A DNA stretch of 64,000 nucleotides from VAXT01 sp963794605 (lineage in GTDB: Bacteria; Actinomycetota; Thermoleophilia; Gaiellales; Gaiellaceae), in contig CAWCEN010000002.1 of the NCBI GenBank assembly GCA_963794605.1, positions 1,454,043-1,518,042 of the forward strand, in the 5' to 3' direction. The notes below the pieces were generated by a model. It ran no database searches. It was not told where the DNA came from and worked only from the letters and a program-made list of their open reading frames with translations. The position numbers were made by a program, and so were the translations under genes. Positions 31,047-40,370 of the stretch are shown piece by piece. Position 1 is the stretch's first letter; each line of letters opens with the position of its first letter.

Positions 31047-32168
31047 ATGGCCCAGACGCAAGAGGCGCTCTACCGCGAGCTCGATGTCGACCTCGACCTC
31101 TCCTGGTCGGAGCGCGACCTGCCCGAGCGGGAGCGGACGAAGCACGTCCACCGGCTACACCCGTACCTCGGGAAGTTCGTCCCGCAGCTCGTCGAGGCGC
31201 TGCTCGACCGGCACCTGCCACGCGCGCGGAACGTGCTCGATCCCTTCGCGGGCTCCGGGACGACGCTCGTCCAGTCGCTCGAGAGCGGGCGCGGCGCGAC
31301 AGGGGTCGACGTCGCCGCTTTCAACTGTCTGCTGATGCGCGTCAAGACGGCCGAGTACGACTTGTTCACGCTCGAGACCGAGCTGCGCGACTCGCTGCGC
31401 CGGCTCGAGGCCTTCGACGGAGCGCGCCCTCCTCGCCCGAACGCGTTCGTGGACGCCTGGTACGCGCCGAAAGCAGCGGCCGAGCTCGTCTTCTACCGCT
31501 CGCTGATCGAGGACTACGAGCACAAGGACGTGATGCGCGTCGTCCTCGCGCGCGCCGCCCGCTCCGCGAGACGGACGACGCACTTCGACCTCGACTTCCC
31601 GCGGGAGCCGCAGATCGGCGAGTACTGGTGCCACAAGCACCGGAAGACGTGTCGCCCCGTCGAGCGCGCCGAGCACTTCCTCCGTCGCTATGCGCTGGAC
31701 ACGCTCGAGCGGATCCGCGTCTTCTCGCGCGTGCGCGCGCGAGGACCTGAAACGGTCGTCCTGCACGGCGACGCCCGCGAGCTGGAGCTGGGCGGCCCGT
31801 TCGACGGGATCGTCACCTCACCGCCGTACCCGGGCCTGATCGACTACCACGAGCAGCACCGCTACGCGTACGAGCTGCTCGCTCTGGACGACCGTCGCGA
31901 GGAGGAGCTGGGCGCAGCGGAGCGTGGCGTGAGCGCGAAGGCGATCGGCGAGTACGTCGACGGAATCGCAAACGTTTTCGCGAATGCGCGCGAGTCGCTA
32001 CGACGCAGCGCGCGGGTCGTGATCGTGATCAACGACCGCCGCGAGCTCTACCCGGAGATTCTCGACCGCGCAGGGCTCTCGATCGAGACGCGCTACCGCC
32101 GTCACGTCAATCGCCGCACGGGCCGCCGCGCGGGCGAGTTCTTCGAGGACGTGATCGTCGCGAGTTAA
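31047..32168 (+). CDS. DNA methyltransferase (N4-cytosine/N6-adenine type), orphan
   Basis: 373 aa from ATG 31047. Motif order: SAM-binding motif I LDPFAGSGTTLVQSLESG at about residue 68, and catalytic motif IV IVTSPPYPGLIDYHEQH at about 255. Motif I before IV and the TSPPY sequence fit a class-beta or TRM11-like DNA/RNA amino-methyltransferase. No restriction endonuclease gene is adjacent, so it is an orphan modification enzyme, perhaps regulatory or for self-protection. It converges with the 32165-33139 gene, overlapping by 4 nt. Confidence 0.85.
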   Translation: MAQTQEALYRELDVDLDLSWSERDLPERERTKHVHRLHPYLGKFVPQLVEALLDRHLPRARNVLDPFAGSGTTLVQSLESGRGATGVDVAAFNCLLMRVKTAEYDLFTLETELRDSLRRLEAFDGARPPRPNAFVDAWYAPKAAAELVFYRSLIEDYEHKDVMRVVLARAARSARRTTHFDLDFPREPQIGEYWCHKHRKTCRPVERAEHFLRRYALDTLERIRVFSRVRARGPETVVLHGDARELELGGPFDGIVTSPPYPGLIDYHEQHRYAYELLALDDRREEELGAAERGVSAKAIGEYVDGIANVFANARESLRRSARVVIVINDRRELYPEILDRAGLSIETRYRRHVNRRTGRRAGEFFEDVIVAS

Positions 32169-33139
32169 GGCGGGGGCGGAATCGACTCGGTGTCGTCGAC
32201 GCTGTAGATGTCTGAGTTCCGAGGCTTGCAGCGGACCAGGTCGTAGTAGAGCCGCGTCGTCCGAACGCGACCCGGCGGGCTCGGAGTGACCCGGTTCGCG
32301 TACGTCACGTCGATGTCGCGTCCCGCCGGGAGTGACAGGATCACTTGCGCGCCCCCGTCGACGGGCTGCCTCACAAGCTGCACCGACTTGCCGCAGCCGC
32401 GGTTGCTCTGGACGTAGTAGACGGTTCCGTACTCGTTGACCGACGGGCTGTAGACCACCTTTCCGGGCGCGGTGGAGAGCGCCGTCGCCGAGGCGTTCGC
32501 GAGGTCGTAGCGGAAGATCTGGCACTTCGGGTGCGGGTTGCAGCGTCTCCAGACGGCGAAGTTCCCGTTCAGCTGCCCTGCGCTCGTCACACCGCGGCGG
32601 TTGCGAATGGTGTCGAGCACGCGCTGCTCGCGGGTCGTGAGGTTGCGCAGGAGGATCAGCTGGGCGTTGCTGCTGTACGCCTGGCCGCGGCTGTAGAGGA
32701 TCCAGCCGCCGGAGATCGTTCCGCAGCACTCCCAGCTGGAGGAGTTGATGCCGGCGGGTGTTGGCAGCTGTCGGCGGCTCGCCAGGTCGTACAGCCTGAG
32801 GTCGGAGCGCGCGCCGAGCCGGCCGCGGAGCAGCTGGTACACGAGTGTCGTCCCGTCGATTCCGCCGGTGAACGCCTGGGTGCCCTTTGGGTTGACCTTG
32901 AACGCGGCATGGCCCGTCTGTTGCGCGAAGACGTCGAACGAGCTCTGGCGCTGGCCGCGGCTCTTCGACCATGCGAACCAATCGCCGTTGGCCGCGGGTG
33001 CGACCTCGTTCCGCGGGCTCGCCTTGACGGGGACCGGAGTGGACGCGCCGATCGCGACGGCTGCGGTGACAGCGAGGCCCGCGGCGGCGAGGGCGACGGC
33101 CGCGAAGTTCCTCTTTCGGCACTGCTGCGTCACAGACAC
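32165..33139 (-). CDS. Exported beta-propeller-like protein
   Basis: 324 aa. An N-terminal signal peptide (hydrophobic about 12-31, cleavage after AIGAS) is followed by repeated strand-rich units of TolB/PD40 type such as NGDWFAWSKS, GGWILYSRG, NGNFAVWRR and YGTVYYVQSN. Several cysteines could make disulfides. No enzyme motif. Starts at GTG 33139 and is divergent from comM. A possible paralogue is the anchored propeller at 9607-10500. Confidence 0.8.
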   Translation of the reverse strand: MSVTQQCRKRNFAAVALAAAGLAVTAAVAIGASTPVPVKASPRNEVAPAANGDWFAWSKSRGQRQSSFDVFAQQTGHAAFKVNPKGTQAFTGGIDGTTLVYQLLRGRLGARSDLRLYDLASRRQLPTPAGINSSSWECCGTISGGWILYSRGQAYSSNAQLILLRNLTTREQRVLDTIRNRRGVTSAGQLNGNFAVWRRCNPHPKCQIFRYDLANASATALSTAPGKVVYSPSVNEYGTVYYVQSNRGCGKSVQLVRQPVDGGAQVILSLPAGRDIDVTYANRVTPSPPGRVRTTRLYYDLVRCKPRNSDIYSVDDTESIPPPP

Positions 33140-33168
33140 GTGAGCCCCGGCACCCTACCGTGGACTGG

Positions 33169-34629
33169 GTGCTCGCGCGCACTCTCACGCACGCGCTCGT
33201 CGGACTGGAGACCCGCCGGGTCGAGGTCGAGGCGCATCTGGAGAACGGCGTCCCTGGCTTCGCGATCGTCGGGCTCGCGGACCGCGCGTGCCAGGAGGCG
33301 AAGCACCGCGTTCGGAGCGGGATCGCCTCGGCCGAGCTCGAATGGCCCCTCCGGCGAATCACGGTCAATCTCGCTCCCGCTGCGCTACGGAAGGAGGGGT
33401 CGGCGTTCGACCTGCCGATCGCGCTCTCGATCCTCGCTGCGTCGGGTCAGGTCCCGCGCGATTCGTTGGCGGAGCACGCGGCAGTCGGTGAGCTTGCACT
33501 TGATGGTCGCCTGCGGCCGGTTGGCGGAGTGCTGGCGCTTGCAGAGGCGGCCCTCGAGGCCGGCTTGCCGCGGATGCTCTGCGCTGCGCGATCCTCGCCC
33601 GAAGCGGCGCTTGCCGGGATCGTGCCTGTTCCGGTGCGGCACCTCGCCGACGCGGTCGCGTACCTGCGCGGCGAGCACGACCCTGAGCCCTGGGTGCCAC
33701 GAAACGGATACGTGGCCGAGGCGGCCGACCTCGACCTCGCGGATCTGCGGGGCCAGGAGCGGGCGCGGCGTGCGCTCGAGATCGCGGCGACCGGTGGGCA
33801 CAACCTCCTGCTCGCGGGGCCTCCGGGGACTGGGAAGACGATGCTCGCGCGGAGGCTGCCCGGGATCCTGCCGCCGCTGTCGGCCAAGGAGGCAATCGAG
33901 GTCACGCGCATCCACTCGGTGGCGGGGATGCTGGCTGCGGACCGGCCGCTCGTGACGACCCGCCCGCTGCGCTCGCCGCACTACAGCGCGTCCGTCGCGG
34001 CGCTCGTCGGGGGCGGGCCCGGGCCGAAGCCCGGCGAGGTCAGCCTCGCGCATCGCGGCGTGCTCGTCCTCGATGAGTTCGCGGAGTTCCAGCGACCCGC
34101 GCTCGAGGCGCTGCGACAGCCGCTGGAGGATGGCGTGGTCAGCATCGCCCGGGTCGGCGGGCGGGCGGTGTTCCCGGCGCGCTTCCAACTCGTCGCGGCG
34201 ATGAACCTCTGTCCGTGCGGCGCTCGGGGAGATCCCGCGGCCGACTGCAAGTGCTCGCCTCAGCGGCTGTCCGCTTTCCGGGACAAGCTGTCGCGCGCGC
34301 TTCTCGACCGCTTCGACCTCGTCGTCGCCATGCCCAGGCCGCGAGCTGCCGAGCTCGCCGCTCCGCCGGGAGAAGCGTCCGATCCGGTGCGGCATCGCGT
34401 GGCGGCGGCGCGCGAGCAGCTGGACGTTTCCCGCGCGGGTTGGACGAAGGAGGCGACCGAGCTCCTCGACCGCGCAGTCGAACGGCTGCCGCTCTCGGGT
34501 CGAGGCCGTGCTCGTGCGAGGCGCGTGGCCGAGACGATCGCTGCGCTCGCCTCGGAGTCCGCCGTCGGCGCGGAGCACCTGTCCGAGGCGCTCGCGTACC
34601 GTTCGCCGACCGAGCTCGGGGCGCCGTGA
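33169..34629 (+). CDS. comM: ComM/YifB-family Mg-chelatase-like AAA+ ATPase
   Basis: 486 aa from GTG 33169. An N-terminal Lon-protease-like ChlI domain reads ENGVPGFAIVGLADRACQEA. The AAA+ domain has Walker A LLAGPPGTGKTMLARRLPG and Walker B GVLVLDEFAEF, and a C-terminal domain follows. ComM is a hexameric branch-migration helicase that helps integrate transforming DNA. TACCGT (33156-33161) ends 7 nt before GTG 33169, favouring this start over GTG 33160. It overlaps dprA by 4 nt; the pair points to a DNA-uptake/recombination function. Confidence 0.94.
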   Translation: MLARTLTHALVGLETRRVEVEAHLENGVPGFAIVGLADRACQEAKHRVRSGIASAELEWPLRRITVNLAPAALRKEGSAFDLPIALSILAASGQVPRDSLAEHAAVGELALDGRLRPVGGVLALAEAALEAGLPRMLCAARSSPEAALAGIVPVPVRHLADAVAYLRGEHDPEPWVPRNGYVAEAADLDLADLRGQERARRALEIAATGGHNLLLAGPPGTGKTMLARRLPGILPPLSAKEAIEVTRIHSVAGMLAADRPLVTTRPLRSPHYSASVAALVGGGPGPKPGEVSLAHRGVLVLDEFAEFQRPALEALRQPLEDGVVSIARVGGRAVFPARFQLVAAMNLCPCGARGDPAADCKCSPQRLSAFRDKLSRALLDRFDLVVAMPRPRAAELAAPPGEASDPVRHRVAAAREQLDVSRAGWTKEATELLDRAVERLPLSGRGRARARRVAETIAALASESAVGAEHLSEALAYRSPTELGAP

Positions 34630-35606
34630 GCGAGCTCGTGCTCGCCGCCTTCGCGGCCGAGACGGGCTCCCACGTCGTGCGCACGCCCCGCGACCGAGCG
34701 TTCCGCGCGTTCTCGCGCCGATTCGACGAGGCTGCGTACCTCACGCGGCTGCGAGGCGGGGGCGTCGACTGGATCGCGCGCTCGGCGACGGAGTTCCCAC
34801 CGCTGCTTCATGCGATTCACGATCCGCCGCCGGGATTGTTCGTCCGCGGCGATGCAGACGTGGATCTGCTGCGGCGCGCAGCGGTCGCCGTCGTGGGAGC
34901 ACGCTCGTGCTCGCCCTACGGCGCGCAGGTGGCGCGCATGCTGGGCCGGGAGCTCGGCCGCGCGGGCATTGTCGTCGTGAGCGGCCTGGCGCGGGGCGTC
35001 GATGGAGAAGCGCACCGAGGGGCGCTCGAGGCCGGCGGTCCCACAGTCGGCGTGCTGGGATGCGGAATCGACCGCGACTATCCCGCAGCACATCGAGAGC
35101 TCGCGGCGCGGATCCGCGCTACGGGACTCACGGTGTCCGAGTACGCGCCGGGCGTCGAGCCCGCGCCATGGCGCTTCCCTGCGAGGAACAGGATCATCGC
35201 CGGCCTCTCGGCGGCGACGGTTGTCGTCGAGGCGCGAGACCGGAGCGGAGCGCTGATCACGGCCGACCTCGCGCTCGAAGAGGGGCGGGAGGTGTTCGCC
35301 GTTCCGGGTGAGATCACCTCCGCCCTTTCATCGGGGACGAACGACCTGCTCAAGCTCGGTGCGTCCCCATTGACGGCGTCAGCGGACGTGCTGGAGGTCT
35401 TCGGGCTGACGAGCGGTGAGACGGAGGCGGTCGAGCTCGGCTCCTCGGCTGAGACTGTGCTCGCCCGTCTACGCGACGGACCGGCCAGCGCGGACGAGCT
35501 CGCGCGCGCGACCGGCCTCGACGCGCGCGCGCTCGCGTCCGCGCTCACGGAGCTCGAGCTCGCCGGCTGCGCGGTCGCGGGGGGAGGTGTTTACCGGGCG
35601 CACTAG
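34626..35606 (+). CDS. dprA: DNA-processing protein DprA
   Basis: 326 aa from GTG 34626. The Rossmann-like DprA core includes VAVVGARSCSPYGAQVAR, VSGLARGVDGEAHRGAL, VGVLGCGIDRDYPAAH and FPARNRIIAGLSAATVVVEA, and a C-terminal winged-helix segment is present. It loads RecA on incoming single-stranded DNA. Its start overlaps the comM stop (GTGA), so they are co-translated. Confidence 0.96.
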   Translation: MSELVLAAFAAETGSHVVRTPRDRAFRAFSRRFDEAAYLTRLRGGGVDWIARSATEFPPLLHAIHDPPPGLFVRGDADVDLLRRAAVAVVGARSCSPYGAQVARMLGRELGRAGIVVVSGLARGVDGEAHRGALEAGGPTVGVLGCGIDRDYPAAHRELAARIRATGLTVSEYAPGVEPAPWRFPARNRIIAGLSAATVVVEARDRSGALITADLALEEGREVFAVPGEITSALSSGTNDLLKLGASPLTASADVLEVFGLTSGETEAVELGSSAETVLARLRDGPASADELARATGLDARALASALTELELAGCAVAGGGVYRAH

Positions 35607-35617
35607 CATCGCGACAT

Positions 35618-36739
35618 ATGGCCGAGTCATATTGGCTGGCTGAGCCGGCGGAGCCACTCGCGCGCGTGTCGCGCGACGGGCGTCCGGACGTCGTCGTGAT
35701 CGGCGGCGGCGTCACGGGCTGCTCATGTGCGCTCGCGCTCGCCGAGGGCGGGCTCCGCGTTCGCCTGTTCGAGACGCGGCGCGTGGCGTCGGGCGCGAGC
35801 GGGCGCAACGGCGGCTTCGCGCTGCGCGGGCTCGCGATCTCGTACCCGGACGCGCGGGAGCGGTTTGGCAGCGCGGCGGCGGAGTCGCTCTGGCGCTTCA
35901 CCGAACGCTCGCTCGATCGGATGGAGGAGCTCGCCGGCGACGCGTTGCAGCGGGTCGGGAGCCTTCGCCTGGCCGATGATGACGAGTTGGAGTCGGTCCG
36001 CGCCGAGTACGACGCGCTGCGCGAAGACGGAATCGCAAGCGAATGGGTCGACGAGCTTCCGGCGCCGCTCGACGGGAGATTCCGCGGCGCGATCCTGCAC
36101 CCGACCGACGGGTCGCTTCAGCCTGCCCGTTGGGTGCGGCGGCTCGCCGCTCGAGCCGTCGAGGCCGGAGTCGAGGTCGTCGAGGCGACCCCGGTCGAGA
36201 CGCTCGACGAAATCGACGCGGAGCACGTATTGATCGCGACCGACGGCTACACGAATGGCCTGCTCCCCGAGCTCGACCGCGCGATCCAGCCGGTCCGCGG
36301 GCAGGTGATCGTGACCGAGCCGCTCGCAGAGATCCGTTACCCGCGACCGCACTACACGCGTCACGGGTTCGATTACTGGCAGCAGACCCCGGACCGCAGG
36401 CTCGTCCTCGGCGGCCGGCGCGACAAGAACCTCGAGGCCGAGTTCACGAACGAGGAGGCGCTTACGGAGCCGATTCAGTCCGAGCTCGAGGGCTTCGCAG
36501 CCGAGCTCACGGGCGGACAGCCACGGATCGAGCATCGCTGGCCCGGCATTTTCGGGTCGACCGAGGACCAACTGCCGCTCGTCGGCCGCGTTCCAGGCCG
36601 CGACGGCGTGTGGGTCTCAGCCGGCTATTCCGGGCACGGCAACGTCATGGGCCTGGCCTGCGGCGAGCTCGTGGCGCAGGCGATCCTCGGTTCGCCTGCG
36701 CCAGAGCTGCAGTACTTCGATCCTGCCCGGCTTCTCTAG
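35618..36739 (+). CDS. FAD-dependent oxidoreductase (DAO family)
   Basis: 373 aa. The N-terminal dinucleotide-binding motif VVVIGGGVTGCSCALALAEG is followed by a glutamate at the end of strand 2 (LFET) and a GASGRNGGFALRG segment typical of glycine-oxidase/GabR-like DAO enzymes. A C-terminal FAD contact reads GVWVSAGYSGHGNVMGLACG. It probably oxidises an amino acid or amine. TAGCAT (35604-35609) ends 8 nt before ATG 35618. The end overlaps the VOC gene by 4 nt. Confidence 0.9.
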   Translation: MAESYWLAEPAEPLARVSRDGRPDVVVIGGGVTGCSCALALAEGGLRVRLFETRRVASGASGRNGGFALRGLAISYPDARERFGSAAAESLWRFTERSLDRMEELAGDALQRVGSLRLADDDELESVRAEYDALREDGIASEWVDELPAPLDGRFRGAILHPTDGSLQPARWVRRLAARAVEAGVEVVEATPVETLDEIDAEHVLIATDGYTNGLLPELDRAIQPVRGQVIVTEPLAEIRYPRPHYTRHGFDYWQQTPDRRLVLGGRRDKNLEAEFTNEEALTEPIQSELEGFAAELTGGQPRIEHRWPGIFGSTEDQLPLVGRVPGRDGVWVSAGYSGHGNVMGLACGELVAQAILGSPAPELQYFDPARLL

Positions 36740-37131
36740 CCGGAGGCCGTCTGAGCGCCCATGCCCTCGGGCGTCGGAGCGGTCTCGTCGGACTGCCAGA
36801 CGGAAAACTCGTTCCCGTCCGGATCCTTCGCGTGCGCGAACCAGCCCATGCTCGGGACCGGCATCTTGTCCTCGGTCTCACCGCCGAGGTCGCGGATCTT
36901 CTCGAGCTCCGAGTCGATGTTGTCGGCTTCGAAGTAGACCCTGATGCCCTTGTCGCTGTCGCTCGGGTAAATGCCGCCGCCGGGCTCGCCCTCGAACATG
37001 TGGTACTCGGGCGCGCCTTCCTGCCCCTCGGCGTAGTTCTTGAACGACCAACCGGTCAGCTTGCCCCAGAACTGCGTTGCCCGACCGGTGTCCCCGGAGG
37101 GAATCTCGATGTGGACGATCTTGCCCTTCAC
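36736..37131 (-). CDS. VOC-family (glyoxalase/bleomycin-resistance-like) protein
   Basis: 131 aa, one VOC domain: KIVHIEIPSGDTGRATQFWG at the start and WFAHAKDPDGNEFSVWQSD at the end, with metal-ligand-like His and Glu positions. Such proteins are single-domain metalloenzymes or ligand binders. A purine-rich GGAAAGGAGAGGG stretch lies before the GTG at 37131. The substrate is unknown. Confidence 0.88.
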   Translation of the reverse strand: MKGKIVHIEIPSGDTGRATQFWGKLTGWSFKNYAEGQEGAPEYHMFEGEPGGGIYPSDSDKGIRVYFEADNIDSELEKIRDLGGETEDKMPVPSMGWFAHAKDPDGNEFSVWQSDETAPTPEGMGAQTASG

Positions 37132-37194
37132 TCCCTCTCCTTTCCTTGATCCTCTTTGTCGTCCTGAGGCTACCGAAGCTGGAACGGGGGCGGA

Positions 37195-37755
37195 CTAGAC
37201 CACGTGCGCGAGCACCTGATCTAGCGGCCGCGGGATCTTCTCCGCGGCCAGCGCGTCGACGAGCAGTCGCGCGTAGCGGATCTTCCGGCTCCCGCCGCTG
37301 CCCATGAATCGCCTCAATTGCTCCTCGACGGGCCGTCCCTGCCAGGCCGGCTGCGTCTGAAGCGTGCGAAACGAGCCGAGGTCGCCTTCGGCCTCGATCA
37401 CCTGCTCCACCGCGGCCGCGCCGTGCGCGCGGATCAGCTCGTCCTCGAGGTCTTCGACACAGACGTAGAAGCCCAGCTGCTCCATGCCGTCGCGTGTCAG
37501 GTTCGCGCCCAGCCCGACGCGCTCGAGCTCGCGTGCGAACTCGCCTTCCTCGGCGGCGTCGCAGAGCCCGGCGAGCTTCAGTCTTTGCGGAACGAACACG
37601 TCGAGAAAGCGGCCGACCGCCTGCGCGCCGCCGATCGGCACGAGCGAGATGCCCGCCGCGTCGAGGTCCACGTCTCGGTGGTCGGCCAGCGCCTCGATCG
37701 CGACGAGGTCGCTCGTCCCCTCGACGAGGATCACTGCGCGGGCGCTAGAGCTCAA
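37195..37755 (-). CDS. TOPRIM-domain (OLD-type) protein
   Basis: 186 aa from TTG 37755, which overlaps the stop of the preceding gene by 11 nt (GTG 37734 is an alternative). The N-terminal motif VILVEGTSDLVAIEALA is the TOPRIM glutamate motif, and LCDAAEEGEF stands in the place of the DxD motif. There is no ATPase domain, unlike OLD nucleases, so this is a stand-alone TOPRIM protein. It ends the pnt operon. The function may be nuclease or nucleotidyl-transfer; I cannot tell which. Confidence 0.75.
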   Translation of the reverse strand: MSSSARAVILVEGTSDLVAIEALADHRDVDLDAAGISLVPIGGAQAVGRFLDVFVPQRLKLAGLCDAAEEGEFARELERVGLGANLTRDGMEQLGFYVCVEDLEDELIRAHGAAAVEQVIEAEGDLGSFRTLQTQPAWQGRPVEEQLRRFMGSGGSRKIRYARLLVDALAAEKIPRPLDQVLAHVV

Positions 37756-38683
37756 TTGTCGGGAGGTCGAGCTCGTCCTCGCGCTCGATCGCGGCGAGGG
37801 CGATCGCAAGATCCTGGATCGCGAGGCCGGTCGAGTCGAAGGTCGTGATCTCGTCGTCGGACTGCCGTCCTTGTGCGTCGCCCGTGAGCACGGCGCCGAG
37901 CTCGGTCACGCCGCTCCGCTCGAGCTTGCCCGCCTCGACCGCGTGCACCAGCTCGCCGTTGTGGCTCGCCTGCTCCCAGTCGTCGGCGAAGATACGTGTG
38001 CGCAGGAGCTCGTCGACGGCGATCTCGGCCTTGCCCGGGCCGTCCGCGCCCATGAGGCTCACGTGCTGGCCGGGGCGGAGCGAGCCCTCGGACAGGAGCA
38101 CCTCGTGGCCAGGGGTCATCGTCACGAGCAGGTCGGCGTCGAGCGCCTCTTCCCTGGTTGCGGTGCGCGCGACGAGCTGCTCGGCTGCGCTCTGTGCGCG
38201 CTCGGGGTCGACGTCGAAGAGCGCGACGTCGCGTCCTCGTGCCTTGAACGTGCGCGCAGCTGCGATCCCGTTCACGCCTGCACCGACGACCGCAGCTGTC
38301 TTCGCATCGGAGCGTCCGAGTGTCTCTGCGGCGAGCACCGCCGCGGCACCGGTGCGCAGCGCCGTCACAGCGCCGGCGTCGAGCGCTGCGCGCAGCGAGC
38401 CGTTCGACGCATCGGAGAGGAGCACGAGCCCCATCACCGTCGGCAGCCCCTGGGCCGGATTGCCCGGGAAAGACGTCACCCATTTCAGCAGGGCGTGGTC
38501 CGCGCCGAGCGCCGGCATGGCCCGGAAGTCGCCGGCCGGATAGGCGGGCACGTAGACCTTCGGCGGCATCGACCACTCCCCGCGCGCATACGCTACGAAC
38601 GCCTCGCGCACCGCCTCGAGCGCGCGCTCCGGCGAGACGGCGGCCCGCACGTTCTCGGCCGAGAAGACGGAGACCCGATTCAA
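37745..38683 (-). CDS. Ornithine cyclodeaminase / mu-crystallin family protein
   Basis: 312 aa from TTG 38683, which overlaps the pntB stop. The substrate-binding N-terminal part includes MPPKVYVPAY and LLKWVTSFPGNP, with a Lys in the usual position. The Rossmann motif TAAVVGAGVNGIAAARTF binds NAD(P). Family members include ornithine cyclodeaminase, alanine dehydrogenase and imine reductases. Co-transcription with transhydrogenase genes suggests an NAD(P)H-using reaction, but the substrate is open. Confidence 0.88.
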   Translation of the reverse strand: MNRVSVFSAENVRAAVSPERALEAVREAFVAYARGEWSMPPKVYVPAYPAGDFRAMPALGADHALLKWVTSFPGNPAQGLPTVMGLVLLSDASNGSLRAALDAGAVTALRTGAAAVLAAETLGRSDAKTAAVVGAGVNGIAAARTFKARGRDVALFDVDPERAQSAAEQLVARTATREEALDADLLVTMTPGHEVLLSEGSLRPGQHVSLMGADGPGKAEIAVDELLRTRIFADDWEQASHNGELVHAVEAGKLERSGVTELGAVLTGDAQGRQSDDEITTFDSTGLAIQDLAIALAAIEREDELDLPTIEL

Positions 38684-40074
38684 ACGGACTTCACGGCCGC
38701 GATCAGCTTCTCCATCGCCGCTTTCGCGTCGTCGAACAGCATCACGGTCTTCGGGTCGTAGAAGAGCGGGTTGTCGATGCCGGCAAACCCGGGCGACATC
38801 GAACGCTTGATCACGACGACGTTCTGCGACTTGTCGACGTCGAGGATCGGCATCCCGTAGATCGGGCTCCCCGGCTGGTTGCGCGCCGCCGGGTTGACGA
38901 CGTCGTTCGCGCCGACGATCACCGACACATCCGTCTGCGGGAACTCCGGGTTGATCTGCTCCATCTCGACCAGCTCGTCGTACGGGACGTTCGCCTCGGC
39001 GAGCAGCACGTTCATGTGCCCGGGCATGCGGCCCGCGACCGGATGGATCGCGTACTTCACGTCCACGCCCTTCTCCTCGAGCAGTTCGGCGAGGTTGCGC
39101 ACGTCGTGCTGCGCCTGCGCGACCGCGAGCCCATAACCCGGGACGAAGACGACGCGCCGCGCGTACGCGAGCATGACTGCGACGTCGTCGGCGGTCGCCG
39201 ATCGAACCGTTCCGCCGTCGGATCCCGCTGCCGCTGCAGCCGCGGTCTCGTCGATCTTGCCGAAGGCCCCGAAGAGCACGTTCGCGATCGACCGGTTCAT
39301 CGCCCGCGCCATCATCGTCGTGAGCAGCGTTCCCGAAGCGCCGACGAGCATCCCGCTCACGATCAGGACGTTCGAGTGGAGCACAAACCCGGTCGCCGCA
39401 GCCGCGAGCCCGGTGAACGCATTCAGGAGCGAGATCACCACCGGCATGTCGGCGCCGCCGATCGGGAGCACGAACACGACGCCGAACAGCGCCGCGACGA
39501 GGATCGCCGCCGCCAGCAGCCAGAAGCTGACCGTCGCCATCGCCACGGCGCCGATAGCGATCGAGCCGAGGAACAGGAGCGCGTTCCCGACCTGCTGGCC
39601 CGGGTAGGTGATCGGGCGCCCGCTGATCAGATCCTGCAGCTTCCCGAACGCGATCAGCGAGCCGGCGAACGAGATCGATCCGACGAGGGCCGAGAAGACC
39701 GTAGACACGCCACGCTCGACGCCGACGTCACCCGAGAACGCCCAGACCGTGTGGAACTCGACGAGCGAGATCAACGACGCCGCGCCACCGCCGACGCCGT
39801 TGAACAGCGCCACCATCTGCGGCATCGCGGTCATCTTCACCTTCCGTGCGCCAACGACCCCGATCGCGGATCCGATTGCAATCCCGGCGGCCATCCACCA
39901 GTAGCCGGTCACGACCTCCTCGAGCGAGAGCGTGACGATCACCGCCCAGAGCATTCCGGCAGCAGCGATCTGGACGCCGAGCCGCGCGTGCCGAGGCGAC
40001 GAGAGGAAGCGCAGCGCGAGGATGAACGCCGCGATCGTGAAGAGGTAGAGCAGGTTCGCTGTAGTCGTGCTCAC
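38680..40074 (-). CDS. pntB: NAD(P) transhydrogenase subunit beta
   Basis: 464 aa from GTG 40074, whose codon overlaps the stop of pntAb. The N-terminal ~275 residues are membrane-spanning (about nine helices). The C-terminal NADP-binding domain III shows VFVPGYGLAVAQAQHDVRNL and VIVGANDVVNPAARNQPGSP. The complex uses proton-motive force to make NADPH from NADH. It is one of three genes of the split form: pntAa 40367, pntAb 40074, pntB. Confidence 0.96.
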   Translation of the reverse strand: MSTTTANLLYLFTIAAFILALRFLSSPRHARLGVQIAAAGMLWAVIVTLSLEEVVTGYWWMAAGIAIGSAIGVVGARKVKMTAMPQMVALFNGVGGGAASLISLVEFHTVWAFSGDVGVERGVSTVFSALVGSISFAGSLIAFGKLQDLISGRPITYPGQQVGNALLFLGSIAIGAVAMATVSFWLLAAAILVAALFGVVFVLPIGGADMPVVISLLNAFTGLAAAATGFVLHSNVLIVSGMLVGASGTLLTTMMARAMNRSIANVLFGAFGKIDETAAAAAAGSDGGTVRSATADDVAVMLAYARRVVFVPGYGLAVAQAQHDVRNLAELLEEKGVDVKYAIHPVAGRMPGHMNVLLAEANVPYDELVEMEQINPEFPQTDVSVIVGANDVVNPAARNQPGSPIYGMPILDVDKSQNVVVIKRSMSPGFAGIDNPLFYDPKTVMLFDDAKAAMEKLIAAVKSV

Positions 40075-40370
40075 TACGAGTCGTCGGGCCGCTTCTTGAA
40101 CATCTCGAGCATCCGGTCGGTGACGACGAACCCGCCGACGACGTTCGCCGACGCGAGAACGACCGCGATGAACGACAGGATCCGCATGAAGAGGCCGGGG
40201 TGCGGCGTGCCCATGACGATGATCGCCCCCACGATGACGATCCCGTGGATTGCGTTCGTGCCGGACATAAGCGGGGTGTGTAGGAGCGTCGGCACTTTCG
40301 AAATCACCTCGAAGCCGACGAATGCGGCCAGGACCAAAATCGTCAGCTCCGTGACGAGCTGTGCGCTCAC
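40074..40370 (-). CDS. pntAb: NAD(P) transhydrogenase subunit alpha part 2
   Basis: 98 aa, three hydrophobic helices, with the family segment FEVISKVPTLLHTPLMSGTN and a later HGIVIVGAI. It forms part of the membrane domain of transhydrogenase. The alpha subunit is split into two genes, as in Rhodospirillum and mycobacteria. It overlaps both neighbours by a few bases. Confidence 0.95.
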   Translation of the reverse strand: MSAQLVTELTILVLAAFVGFEVISKVPTLLHTPLMSGTNAIHGIVIVGAIIVMGTPHPGLFMRILSFIAVVLASANVVGGFVVTDRMLEMFKKRPDDS

